Made by a program: the position numbers and the translations under genes
Notes under the pieces: generated by a model
Told to the model about the DNA's origin: nothing
The model's database searches: none
Seen by the model: the letters and a program-made list of their open reading frames with translations, nothing else
Shown here: positions 1 to 8,395 of the stretch, in pieces
How positions within the stretch are numbered: the stretch's first letter is position 1
Layout of the letters: each line of letters opens with the position of its first letter
Source of the DNA: Anaerolineaceae bacterium
GTDB taxonomy: Bacteria > Chloroflexota > Anaerolineae > Aggregatilineales > Phototrophicaceae
DNA: 64,000 bases
NCBI GenBank assembly: GCA_020634115.1
Contig: JACKCH010000010.1
Location: 868,001 to 932,000 of the forward strand
Reading direction: 5' to 3'

Positions 1-2165
1 TCCGCACCTTCTTCAGTGGTGAGCGGTAGCAGCGTCAGCACTCGTTCAAAATAGGTGATTGCCTGGGCATAGGTGCTGATGTGCAGGGCATGTTCCCCGG
101 CACGTTGGGCATGGATGCGCTCTTGCTCGACATCACCGGCCTGTTGCCAGTGCTGCATCAGGATACTGGCCTGCTCCGGTGCATCAGGATAAACCGAGTC
201 AATCGCCAGGGCGACTTTTCGATGCAGTTCAGCGCACTTGTCGTCCGGCAGATTGGCGATCACAGCCTGGCGCAGTTTCTCATGGGTGAAACGCCACTGG
301 CCGTCGTCCACTTCCAGAATGGCGTGGTTGGCACAGGTTTGCAGCCAGGTGTGCAGGCTATCTTTGGTCATGGAGGTGAGCATCTTCAAGTCGAGTTCCC
401 GCCCTGCGACGGCGGCAGTCCGGAGGAAATTACGCACATCCTGTGGGACGTGTTCCAGGCGGCGCTCAATAATCTTCATCACGCCACCGGCGACGACCTT
501 CTCCGGTAGGATCATCTCCCCGATGCGGTTCAGTCGTCCGGCTTCCTCGGCCAGGGCGCGGACAACCTCAACCAGGAAGAACACGTTCCCCTCGGTTTCC
601 CGTTGCAGCAGGTTAATCACACTGTTTTGCCGCCCGGTTTCACCCAGAATCGACTCACTCAGAGTCGCTATTTCGCGGGTATTCAGCCGCTTGAGGGTGA
701 GGAGTTGCATATCGGGTAGTTCTTCTGGCAGGTCGGGGCGCTCCTCGTTGATAAAGCTCCCTACGATGAGCAGCGGAAGATCGGCTACCATCCGGTTAAG
801 GACTTTAACGACTTCCAGACTCTCGCGTGTCCATTGCAGGTCTTCCAGCACCAGTAGGATAGGGCGGGTCTGTCGCCGGAACAGGCTAGCAATCGCGCCA
901 ATCATCCGTTCCTGGTTGGCTTCACCGTCTACCACCGCTACCTCGGGAATTTCCCGCCCCAGCAGACGCTCAATATCGGGGACAACTTCCCGCAGGATAC
1001 CGGCATCCAGATCGTCGGTTTTTTCGGCCAACAGCAGGCGGCGTACCGGGTCACGCCACAGTTGGTAGGATAACCCACCGCCCTGCACACCCTGACCATT
1101 TACGACCAGCGCACCTTTGACCAGGGCATGAACCCGCAGTTCGTCCAGCAGCCGGGTTTTGCCGACCCCGCTTTCGCCCCCTACCAGCCATGTACTGCCG
1201 CGTTCAGCGTCATACAGGTTATCTAAAGCGCCAACAAGCTGAGATAGCTCGGCTTCACGTCCCACGAACCGCGCCGCTTGAAGGTAGCTTTCGCGGATAG
1301 CGATGGTTTCCTGCGGCATCGGTTGGTCAAGTGCCGCGCTCAAATCCCCGATTACATCGTAGGCATCCCGGTAGCGATCATCCGGGTTGCGGCTGCATAA
1401 CCGCTGGAGAACATATGCGACTTCCGCTTCCTGGTTGGCTGGCTCAAAGTTGATGTCCTGTGTCAGGATGGTCAGCACCATGCTGCTGCTATTCGCGTCA
1501 CGAAACGGGTGGAACCCGGCGAATAGTTCATAGGCGATCATCCCCACCGCATAGAAATCGCTGGCGGGTGTAGCCGGTTCTCCAGTGAGTACCTCCGGCG
1601 CGATATACAGCAGCGTACCGGATACCCCCTGGCTGGGGTCATGCCGTTCGTGTAGTGTCGCCAGACCGAAATCGAGCATTTTCAGATCTCCGGTGGCGGT
1701 CACCAGCGCGTTATCCGGTTTGATGTCCCGGTGAACAACCCCTCGGCGATGCAGATAGGCCAGCGCCTCTAACATCTGGGTGAGCAGTTGGTAGCGCACC
1801 TGCAACGATTGCCCCTTGCCCGCCTGCACAATGGTGCGGGGGTTTTCAATCAGATTCATTGTGAAAAAGGGCTGTTTGGACTCATCAAACCCGTAATCCA
1901 GTACCTGGATGACATATGGATGGTGCAAGGAGGCTAGAATCTCAAATTCATGAGCCAGCGCGACTCGAACCTGTTCGGTTGCCAGGTTCAAGGTGGACTC
2001 CATACTGTTGCCAGGTGCTAAGGCGGTGGTTACGCGCTTAAGCGCCACTGTCTGCCCGGTCAGGCGGTCAACCGTTCTGAAAACCGCCCCCATCCCGCCA
2101 CTGCCCATGCGTTCCATGAGCTGATACCGCTTACCGACAAATTCGATCTGACTCTGGTTATCCAT
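1..2165 (-). CDS. Serine/threonine protein kinase fused to AAA ATPase (partial, C-terminus off left edge)
   Basis: Reads leftward from an ATG at 2165 (AGGGAAAGT just upstream) and stays open to base 1, so about 721 residues are seen and the C-terminus is missing. The N-terminal third is a Hanks-type kinase: Gly-rich loop GSGGMGAVF, Lys43 in ALKR, HRDIKPDN with catalytic Asp147, and DFG Asp165. After a VGRE motif near residue 300 comes an ATPase with Walker A GGESGVGKT (about residue 330) and a likely Walker B ending VLEDLQW. The remaining part is helical and probably TPR-like. This layout matches PknK/MalT-like or adenylate-cyclase-associated AAA regulators, in which the kinase senses or relays and the STAND ATPase acts as a switch. 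It is cytoplasmic, with no membrane segment seen. It is divergent from the S8 peptidase pair. Its substrate is unknown. Confidence 0.9.
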   Translation of the reverse strand, partial: MDNQSQIEFVGKRYQLMERMGSGGMGAVFRTVDRLTGQTVALKRVTTALAPGNSMESTLNLATEQVRVALAHEFEILASLHHPYVIQVLDYGFDESKQPFFTMNLIENPRTIVQAGKGQSLQVRYQLLTQMLEALAYLHRRGVVHRDIKPDNALVTATGDLKMLDFGLATLHERHDPSQGVSGTLLYIAPEVLTGEPATPASDFYAVGMIAYELFAGFHPFRDANSSSMVLTILTQDINFEPANQEAEVAYVLQRLCSRNPDDRYRDAYDVIGDLSAALDQPMPQETIAIRESYLQAARFVGREAELSQLVGALDNLYDAERGSTWLVGGESGVGKTRLLDELRVHALVKGALVVNGQGVQGGGLSYQLWRDPVRRLLLAEKTDDLDAGILREVVPDIERLLGREIPEVAVVDGEANQERMIGAIASLFRRQTRPILLVLEDLQWTRESLEVVKVLNRMVADLPLLIVGSFINEERPDLPEELPDMQLLTLKRLNTREIATLSESILGETGRQNSVINLLQRETEGNVFFLVEVVRALAEEAGRLNRIGEMILPEKVVAGGVMKIIERRLEHVPQDVRNFLRTAAVAGRELDLKMLTSMTKDSLHTWLQTCANHAILEVDDGQWRFTHEKLRQAVIANLPDDKCAELHRKVALAIDSVYPDAPEQASILMQHWQQAGDVEQERIHAQRAGEHALHISTYAQAITYFERVLTLLPLTTEEGA

Positions 2166-2476
2166 ACTTTCCCTGCTGCCCCAACTCTCAAAACCTTGCA
2201 GAGATGATGATCCGACTTGACTATACTCGTTTTCCCTCAGGACGCCAGTCAAATCGTTAGAAAACTATTTGATCCGTTTCAATATTCATATAATTTTCTA
2301 CTTTTGATGAAACGAACGATAGGGTGCTGTAAGCTTGTATAGTATATAAACAAAGAAGAAAAAGTCCCAATAATCCATTTGCAGGGCTTTGTTCGCTAGC
2401 CAATAGTGAGTAGAAAAGCTAGAAAACGAGTGAAGACCTTCATTATAGCATTGAGTAGCTGAGGGAGTATCACGAG
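2166..2476. promoter_or_regulatory. Divergent intergenic region between kinase and S8 peptidase genes
   Basis: These 311 bases hold no convincing ORF. They are clearly more AT-rich than the flanks and must carry both divergent promoters. On the minus strand a TATAGT box (2220-2225) follows TTGACT (2247-2252), but the 21-bp spacing is too long for a classic sigma-70 site. On the plus strand the AT-rich stretch 2335-2352 (TATAGTATATAA) is a candidate -10. GAGGGAG near 2461-2467 is the likely ribosome site of the peptidase gene. No operator repeat was recognised. Confidence 0.45.
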
Positions 2477-5203
2477 ATGCTGCAATTCAAGTTACGCAAA
2501 CGAACATGGGTCTTATTATTACCGCTCTTGCTTTTGTCGTTTACGTGGGTCGGAATCAGCTCGGTTGCCGCCCAGGAATCCCTGGAAGCCTGTGTCTTCA
2601 CTCAGGAAATGGCGGAAGGTCAGGGCTTCAACGTAGCGGGGTTGGGCTTTAATGTCCAGGGCTTGGGGTTCAATGTCGCCGGGCTAGGCTTCAACGTAGC
2701 GGGGTTGGGCTTTAATGTGGCCGGCCTGGGGACATCAGTTGATCAGATCGTGGATGAAATCCGTAATAACGTCGTGATGGAAATCAGCGACGGCATTGTC
2801 ACTGAAACCTGGATGTCGGGTCGCTTACCCGATGTGATTGATGGCTTTGGATTTGGCGACAAGACCGTAGCAATTGTGGTCGTGGATGACTTTGCCGGTG
2901 CGCAGGATGCCATGAGCGCCCCCAGCATAGATGACCCGCACGGTAAGAAAGTCACGGATGTGATTAATGCCCTGCTCGAGTCCATCCAGACACAGGTTCC
3001 CGATGCCCATATCGTCGTTGAGCCAGTAGACATTAGCGACAATACCACCAATTACCGGGTCGACCTGATTGATGATTTGCTGCGGACAACCGTGAATGAC
3101 CTGTTTAACCGGGGCATCAAGCATATCGTCTTCAACTTCAGCATCGGCGCGGTGCCGTGTTACGATACGGTTACACTCAGCGACGGGCAGCAGGTGACAT
3201 TTGACTTTGATGAAGTATTGGCGTATGTCCAGCACGCGAACCAGCCGCAGCCGGTTGTGAACAGCCTGCAATGTGTGAGCAGCAACTACGATGGCACGTA
3301 TATCGCCCACTTCGGCTATAATAACCCTAACGGCACGCCGGTCAGTGTCCCTCCCGGGACCGACAACTTTCTCTCAGGTGGTGGCTTGACTGCGGAGGAA
3401 CTGCAAGCGCAGACGCCTACGTATTTCGGGCGGCCTAATGTTGTGGCTGGCGACCCCGGACAGTCAGATACTTATCCGAACAGCCCGTTCCAGGTCATTT
3501 TTCAGGCGTCTGCTCTGGGCGATACGCTCTCGTGGACGCTGTACGGCCATACGGTGACGGCTGATCCCTTCAATCCCGATCAGGACTGCGAACCCCATCC
3601 AGAAATCACCAATCTGTTTGAATGTGTGATTGACAACGGAGACGGCACGCTGATCGCGCACCTGGGCTATAACAACGAGTCCGGCGTGCCGCAGCACATC
3701 CCCGCCGGGCCGGACAACTTCCTGAGTGGCGGAGGTCTGTCTGACGCAGTGCGTCGGGTGGTGACGCCGATTTACTTCGGTGTGCCGAATGTGGTGGATG
3801 GTGAGCCGGGACGTTCGGCATCTTTCCCCAACAGCGCCTTCCAAATCACCTTTAGCGCGGCGTCTCCGCTGACCTGGACGCTGTTCGGCAACGAAGTGAC
3901 TGTCAGCGCAGAAAGTGAACCGTGCGTGGTGGTGGATGGCTACGGGTTCAGCCAGTATTTCTATGAAATCTTGAACCTCAATCCCGACCAGATTGACGAC
4001 CTGTACAATCAGTTATTCCAGGTTGTGGACGATAACCCGGATATCATGTCTGACCTCAGCGATCAACTACACAGATGGCTGGAAGACAGCGCCAGCGGCG
4101 GTGACTTCGCAATCATGCCATTCGCGTCGGCAGGCAACTTCCGCTACTTCTATCCGCGTACCAATCCGGATGACATGTCCGAACCGCTGCCGCCTGCGCC
4201 ACCGCTGACTCCGGCTTCGCTGCCTGAAACTATGGCAATCTCTGCCCTGTTAGGCAACGTGACCGACCCGGTGACTAATCCGGTTTCGGACTACAACCGA
4301 GACATCCTGTGGCGCTTCTCGCAGGACGGCAATATCGCCGTACCGGGTGGCTCAATCAAGATTGGCACCAACGGATACTTTGTCGGGACATCGTTCGCCT
4401 CACCGTATGCCAGTGTGTTGGGTGCGCTGTGGCTGACCTACCCGAACGCCTGTACCTACGATACGCCAGGGCTGCCCCCGCTGAACCGAACCAGTGCAGA
4501 CGATTTCTTGAACGCCCTGTTCACTGATCCTAACAGCGCGTACCCACTGACTTGCGCCCTGCCACAGGCGATCCCGGTGACAATTGACATCCGCCCGGAT
4601 GTCCGCGATAACCAGATCAATCTGAATTCGTCGGGGCAGATTCTGACGGCAATTCTGAGTGACGAAACCTTCGATGCGACTCAGATCGACGCGGATACCA
4701 TCTTCCTGGCGGGCGCTCCAGCGGTGGCCTTCCAAGACGGTTATCCTAAGATTCAGATCCACGATGAGAATAAAGATGGTCTGGATGATATGATCCTGCA
4801 CTTCAATATTCAGGACATGGAACTGGATGTGACTGATACGGAAGCGACGCTGATCGGTCAGACGCTTGATGGGCAATTCTTCACTGGCACCGACTTGATT
4901 GAGATTATCAATCTGACCGCGCCGCGCCTGAAGTCCCCGCGTGACGGTGCTAAGGTCAACACCAATTACGTGACGCTGGAATGGTTCGAGGTTGATCCGC
5001 TAAGCTGCTACGATGTACAAGTGAGTACCGCAGTGTTTTCGGACGGCGCGCCCATCGTCGAACAGGCCACCGTGGTATATGATACTGTCTATACGACTGC
5101 TTACCTCGCCAAAGGTACTTACTACTGGCGGGTGCAGGTGGGTGGGTCGTGTGATATTCCACCCGGCCCCTGGAGTGAGGTCCGTTCATTCAGGGTGCAG
5201 TAA
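2477..5203 (+). CDS. Secreted subtilisin-like (S8) serine peptidase with N-terminal GFNVxGL heptad repeats, paralog 1
   Basis: 908 residues. A signal peptide (about 1-33: basic start, Leu-rich core, ending AAQ) is followed by five GFNV(A/Q)GL heptads (residues 50-84). The S8 triad is readable: Asp137 in VVVDDFAG, His155 in DPHGKKV, Ser639 in GTSFASP, with oxyanion Asn554 in ASAGN. Between His and Asn sit two copies of an extracellular beta-type domain (about 264-362 and 380-478; each begins CVxxNxDGT and contains YFGxPNVV and an SxxxPNSxFQ block). C-terminal to the catalytic domain is an IDIRP/INLNS domain (about 700-800) and a fibronectin-like domain ending GTYYWRVQVGG. No standard I9 propeptide is seen; the heptads occupy its place. 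It is probably a secreted or surface protease; substrate unknown. It is followed by a terminator and a paralog. Confidence 0.88.
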   Translation: MLQFKLRKRTWVLLLPLLLLSFTWVGISSVAAQESLEACVFTQEMAEGQGFNVAGLGFNVQGLGFNVAGLGFNVAGLGFNVAGLGTSVDQIVDEIRNNVVMEISDGIVTETWMSGRLPDVIDGFGFGDKTVAIVVVDDFAGAQDAMSAPSIDDPHGKKVTDVINALLESIQTQVPDAHIVVEPVDISDNTTNYRVDLIDDLLRTTVNDLFNRGIKHIVFNFSIGAVPCYDTVTLSDGQQVTFDFDEVLAYVQHANQPQPVVNSLQCVSSNYDGTYIAHFGYNNPNGTPVSVPPGTDNFLSGGGLTAEELQAQTPTYFGRPNVVAGDPGQSDTYPNSPFQVIFQASALGDTLSWTLYGHTVTADPFNPDQDCEPHPEITNLFECVIDNGDGTLIAHLGYNNESGVPQHIPAGPDNFLSGGGLSDAVRRVVTPIYFGVPNVVDGEPGRSASFPNSAFQITFSAASPLTWTLFGNEVTVSAESEPCVVVDGYGFSQYFYEILNLNPDQIDDLYNQLFQVVDDNPDIMSDLSDQLHRWLEDSASGGDFAIMPFASAGNFRYFYPRTNPDDMSEPLPPAPPLTPASLPETMAISALLGNVTDPVTNPVSDYNRDILWRFSQDGNIAVPGGSIKIGTNGYFVGTSFASPYASVLGALWLTYPNACTYDTPGLPPLNRTSADDFLNALFTDPNSAYPLTCALPQAIPVTIDIRPDVRDNQINLNSSGQILTAILSDETFDATQIDADTIFLAGAPAVAFQDGYPKIQIHDENKDGLDDMILHFNIQDMELDVTDTEATLIGQTLDGQFFTGTDLIEIINLTAPRLKSPRDGAKVNTNYVTLEWFEVDPLSCYDVQVSTAVFSDGAPIVEQATVVYDTVYTTAYLAKGTYYWRVQVGGSCDIPPGPWSEVRSFRVQ
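2624..2731 (+). repeat. Five 21-bp tandem repeats encoding GFNV(A/Q)GL (paralog 1)
   Basis: In-frame 21-bp units start at 2624, 2645, 2666, 2687 and 2708, followed by a final Gly codon at 2729. Units 1 and 4 are identical at DNA level. The others differ mostly at synonymous positions (for example AAC/AAT, TTG/CTA/CTG), while the protein changes only Ala to Gln in unit 2. This suggests that the peptide sequence, not the DNA, is under selection. Confidence 0.95.
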
Positions 5204-5218
5204 GAGAGCACACATCAA

Positions 5219-5256
5219 TCTGCCGGGGTTTCCAACGATCCCCGGCAGACTTTTTT
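5219..5256 (+). terminator. Rho-independent terminator after S8 paralog 1
   Basis: A perfect 10-bp stem (TCTGCCGGGG at 5219-5228 with CCCCGGCAGA at 5240-5249) around an 11-base loop is followed by CTTTTTTG. It lies 16 bases after the stop codon, so the two paralogs are probably separate transcripts. The rest of the gap to 5477 is AT-rich and presumably holds the promoter of paralog 2. Confidence 0.9.
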
Positions 5257-5477
5257 GTACGAGTACCTGATTCCAGCATGGCTACGCTGACGAAGCATTT
5301 CAGTCAGTGTAGTTTTTTTCCTTGTCTGGCAGATTTGACAGGTGATCGGATTAGGCCTGCCTTGCACATATGCAGATATACATAGATTTAGGCCGATGTA
5401 AGTTAGAATAAAATACAAAGTAATCATATGGAATCTCGTTCTTTTGTTCGCTGAGTAGTCAAGGGATGAGTGTTATC

Positions 5478-8327
5478 ATGCGATTGTTGTTTCAGTATCG
5501 AAAAAAATGGGTTTTATTGTTACCCCTGCTGCTTTTATCACTCACCTGGGTAGGGGTTAGTTCGATCACCGCGCAAGATTCTCTGGAAGCCTGCGCCTTC
5601 ACCACCGAAATGGCAGAAGGCCAGGGTTTTAATGTACAGGGTCTGGGCTTTAATGTTCAGGGTCTCGGGTTCAATGTAGCGGGGTTAGGCTTCAATGTGG
5701 CCGGTCTGGGTTTCAATGTCCAGGGCCTGGGCATCACGACGGAAGACGTGGCGATAGAACTGTTTGATGGCAGCAATGTCGTTCATGATGCCACTGGCGT
5801 GACCCCGGCAGATGTATGGCTGCCGGATCGTCTGGCCGATATTGAGGGCGGTGTTGGGTTTGCCGAAACGCCAACGGCTATCCTGGTGGTGGATGATTTT
5901 GCCGGGGAACCACTCGCTGAGGGTGCCTTTTCGCTGGAAGACCCGCACGGCAAGAAAGTATCCGATGTGCTGAAGAGCTTCCTGACCGTCCTGCGGGTGA
6001 CATATCCTGACCTGCCCGTTACCATTGTGCCGGTGGACATCAGCGACAGTACCACCAACTACCGGGTTGACCAAATCGTTCCCAAACTGCGGTCAACAAT
6101 CAATGGCCTGATAGAAGATGGCTACAAGCATTTTGTCATTAACATGAGTTTTGGCATTCTGCCGTGCGATACAGTTGCGTCGGTAGGCGAACAGACAGTG
6201 CATTTCAACTTCAATGATGCTGTTGAAGCCGTCAACGAAGCCAACACTTTCCAAGAAGTCGATAACATTCTGGAATGCGTCAGCAAAAATGGTGATGGCA
6301 CGTATACTGCGCATTTCGGCTACGAGAATCCCAACGGGATGCCGGTTATCGTCCCCCCTGGAGAGGACAACTACCTGACGGGTGGTGGTTTGCCTGAGAA
6401 CCTCCTCACAATTCAGACGCCGTTTTACTTCGGACGCCCCAATGTGGTCGAAGGGCGACCAGGCCGATCCGATTTCTATCCGAACAGCGCCTTCCAGGTG
6501 GTATTCGACGGCAGTAACCTGGTGTGGAATCTGTATGGACACACGGAGACGGCGAACAAATACAGCACACGCTGTTATCCTGCACCCACCATCTATCCTA
6601 GCCAGCATCACGACGATGATGACCATCATGATAGCGGGTCGGTCTATGGTGGGGATAATCAGCTTATAACAATGGGCGATAACTATGGCGGTGGTGGTGA
6701 TTACTGGGTTCCGCAGGTCACCAATATTCTCGAATGTGTGGCCGATAATGGCGATGGCACGCTCACGGCGCACTTCGGGTTCCAAAATCTGGAAGAAGTC
6801 CCCCTGCTTATTCGCAATCACTACAAGAATAACCTGACAGGCGGCGGTCTATCCGAATACGAACTGATCGTGGCAACCCCGGCTTACTTTGGCACGCCCA
6901 ATGTAGTGCAAGATCAACCAGGGCGCTCGGCACTCTTCCCGAACAGCGCCTTCCAGATCACTTTCGATGCCAATTATCCGCTGACATGGACACTGCTGGG
7001 GAACAGCATCACTGCCAGCAGCGAAAGCCCGGCCTGTATCACGTCGGAAGGCTACGGGTTCAGCAATTATTTCATCGAAAACCTGGGGTTGGACGGGGAA
7101 CAGGTCAACGACCTGTACACGAACCTGCTTAACCAGGTCGCGGAAGATGACGCCACGCTGGCCGCACTTGAGGCGGAATTACAATACTGGCTGGGACAGA
7201 ACCAGACCAGCGATGATATTCGTGTCATCCCAGTGGCTTCGGCGGGGAACTCACGCTACTACTACCCTCGTACTGATCCAACCAACTTTAACGAGCCGCT
7301 ACCCTTCGCGCCGCCCTTCTACCCGGCCAGTCTGTCGGAAACCATCGCGGTTTCGGCACTACTGGGCAACCTGACTGAGCCGTTGGATACAGTATCACCG
7401 GATAATCGGGGCAGCCTGTGGCGTTTCTCACAGGATGGCAATGTGGCTGTGCCAGGCGGGACAATCAAAGTTGGTGACAATCTGATCTATGTCGGCACCT
7501 CGTTCGCTGCTCCCTATGTCAGTATGATTTCAGCGCTGTGGCTGACTTACGCGGACGCCTGTACCTACGCCAATGCAGACATGCCACCGCTGAACCTGGA
7601 TGTTGCCGCTGACTTCGTCAATGGCTTCTTCAGCGACCCCGCTAGCGCCTATCCGCTGACGTGCGAAATCCCCATTGAAGAAGAAGCGCAGAAAATTGAG
7701 ATTGACATCCGGCCTGAATCGCACCGCAATATCATCAATCTGAATTCTGCTGGCAAGTTCCAGGTCGCCATCTTTAGTGACGAGTCGTTCAATGCACTGG
7801 ATATTGACCTTCGCAGCGTAACCCTCGCCGGTGCATCAGTCGTAACCTATCCAAACGGCTTCCCAATCATCCATGTTCGGGATGTCAACCACGATCACAA
7901 GAAAGATCTGATCGTTTACTTCAACATTCAGGATTTGGATGTTTCGGCAGAGGACACGGAAGCGACGCTGACCGGTGAACTCTATGATGGTGGCGCTTTC
8001 TTTGGCACGGATTCGGTCGAAATCATTCCGTTGCAAGCGCCGCGTCTCTACTTCCCGTCGGATGGGGCGAAACTGTGGTCCCATTTCGTCTGGTTAAAAT
8101 GGAGTCCAGTGACGGCGTCAAGCTGCTATCTGGTTCAGGTGAATGACACACCGTTTACGTCTGACGACCAGACCGATGTCCTGTGGGACGCGACGGTGGT
8201 GAGTTATCCAGGTATCGTGACGCCATATCTCGGTTCTGGAACCTACTACTGGCGTGTGCAGGTGGGTGGGTCGTGCAACATCCCGCCCGGCCCCTGGAGC
8301 GAAAGTCGTTCCTTCCAGGTCAGATAG
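5478..8327 (+). CDS. Secreted subtilisin-like (S8) serine peptidase with GFNVxGL repeats, paralog 2
   Basis: 949 residues from ATG 5478. This start is preferred over ATG 5466 because AAGGGATGAG then lies at ribosome-site distance and the N-terminus aligns with paralog 1 (Trp11 of WVLLLPL in both). Signal peptide to about residue 33, then five heptads. Triad: Asp139 (VVDDFAG), His157 (DPHGKKV), Ser675 (GTSFAAP); oxyanion Asn591 (ASAGN). As in paralog 1, two CVxxNGDGT-type beta domains lie between His and Asn (about 264-360 and 417-516), and an IDIRP domain and a fibronectin-like domain ending GTYYWRVQVGG follow. It differs by a roughly 40-residue linker (about 374-412) containing QHHDDDDHHD and Gly-rich sequence, a possible metal-binding loop. 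It has its own terminator. It likely arose by tandem duplication and is secreted. Confidence 0.88.
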   Translation: MRLLFQYRKKWVLLLPLLLLSLTWVGVSSITAQDSLEACAFTTEMAEGQGFNVQGLGFNVQGLGFNVAGLGFNVAGLGFNVQGLGITTEDVAIELFDGSNVVHDATGVTPADVWLPDRLADIEGGVGFAETPTAILVVDDFAGEPLAEGAFSLEDPHGKKVSDVLKSFLTVLRVTYPDLPVTIVPVDISDSTTNYRVDQIVPKLRSTINGLIEDGYKHFVINMSFGILPCDTVASVGEQTVHFNFNDAVEAVNEANTFQEVDNILECVSKNGDGTYTAHFGYENPNGMPVIVPPGEDNYLTGGGLPENLLTIQTPFYFGRPNVVEGRPGRSDFYPNSAFQVVFDGSNLVWNLYGHTETANKYSTRCYPAPTIYPSQHHDDDDHHDSGSVYGGDNQLITMGDNYGGGGDYWVPQVTNILECVADNGDGTLTAHFGFQNLEEVPLLIRNHYKNNLTGGGLSEYELIVATPAYFGTPNVVQDQPGRSALFPNSAFQITFDANYPLTWTLLGNSITASSESPACITSEGYGFSNYFIENLGLDGEQVNDLYTNLLNQVAEDDATLAALEAELQYWLGQNQTSDDIRVIPVASAGNSRYYYPRTDPTNFNEPLPFAPPFYPASLSETIAVSALLGNLTEPLDTVSPDNRGSLWRFSQDGNVAVPGGTIKVGDNLIYVGTSFAAPYVSMISALWLTYADACTYANADMPPLNLDVAADFVNGFFSDPASAYPLTCEIPIEEEAQKIEIDIRPESHRNIINLNSAGKFQVAIFSDESFNALDIDLRSVTLAGASVVTYPNGFPIIHVRDVNHDHKKDLIVYFNIQDLDVSAEDTEATLTGELYDGGAFFGTDSVEIIPLQAPRLYFPSDGAKLWSHFVWLKWSPVTASSCYLVQVNDTPFTSDDQTDVLWDATVVSYPGIVTPYLGSGTYYWRVQVGGSCNIPPGPWSESRSFQVR
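5625..5732 (+). repeat. Five 21-bp tandem repeats encoding GFNV(A/Q)GL (paralog 2)
   Basis: Five 21-bp units from 5625 plus one Gly codon. The Ala/Gln order (Q,Q,A,A,Q) differs from paralog 1 (A,Q,A,A,A), but copy number and phase are the same. Codons vary synonymously among units. Confidence 0.95.
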
Positions 8328-8360
8328 TGTAGGCTCTGACCGTTCATGAAGACGCAGTAT

Positions 8361-8395
8361 GCCGGGGACTCGCATGAGTTCCCGGCTGTTTTTTT
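8361..8395 (+). terminator. Rho-independent terminator after S8 paralog 2
   Basis: GCCGGGGACT pairs with AGTTCCCGGC around a short loop, followed by TGTTTTTTT. It directly abuts the stop codon of the convergent propeller gene at 8394. Confidence 0.85.

Noticed and set aside
238..1068. 276-residue plus-strand ORF opposite the kinase gene
   Set aside because: It is Arg/Ser-rich shadow translation; the minus strand encodes clear kinase/AAA motifs throughout.
2624..2731. CRISPR-like array from regularly spaced 21-bp repeats
   Set aside because: Units are contiguous without spacers, in frame, and encode a conserved heptad after a signal peptide.
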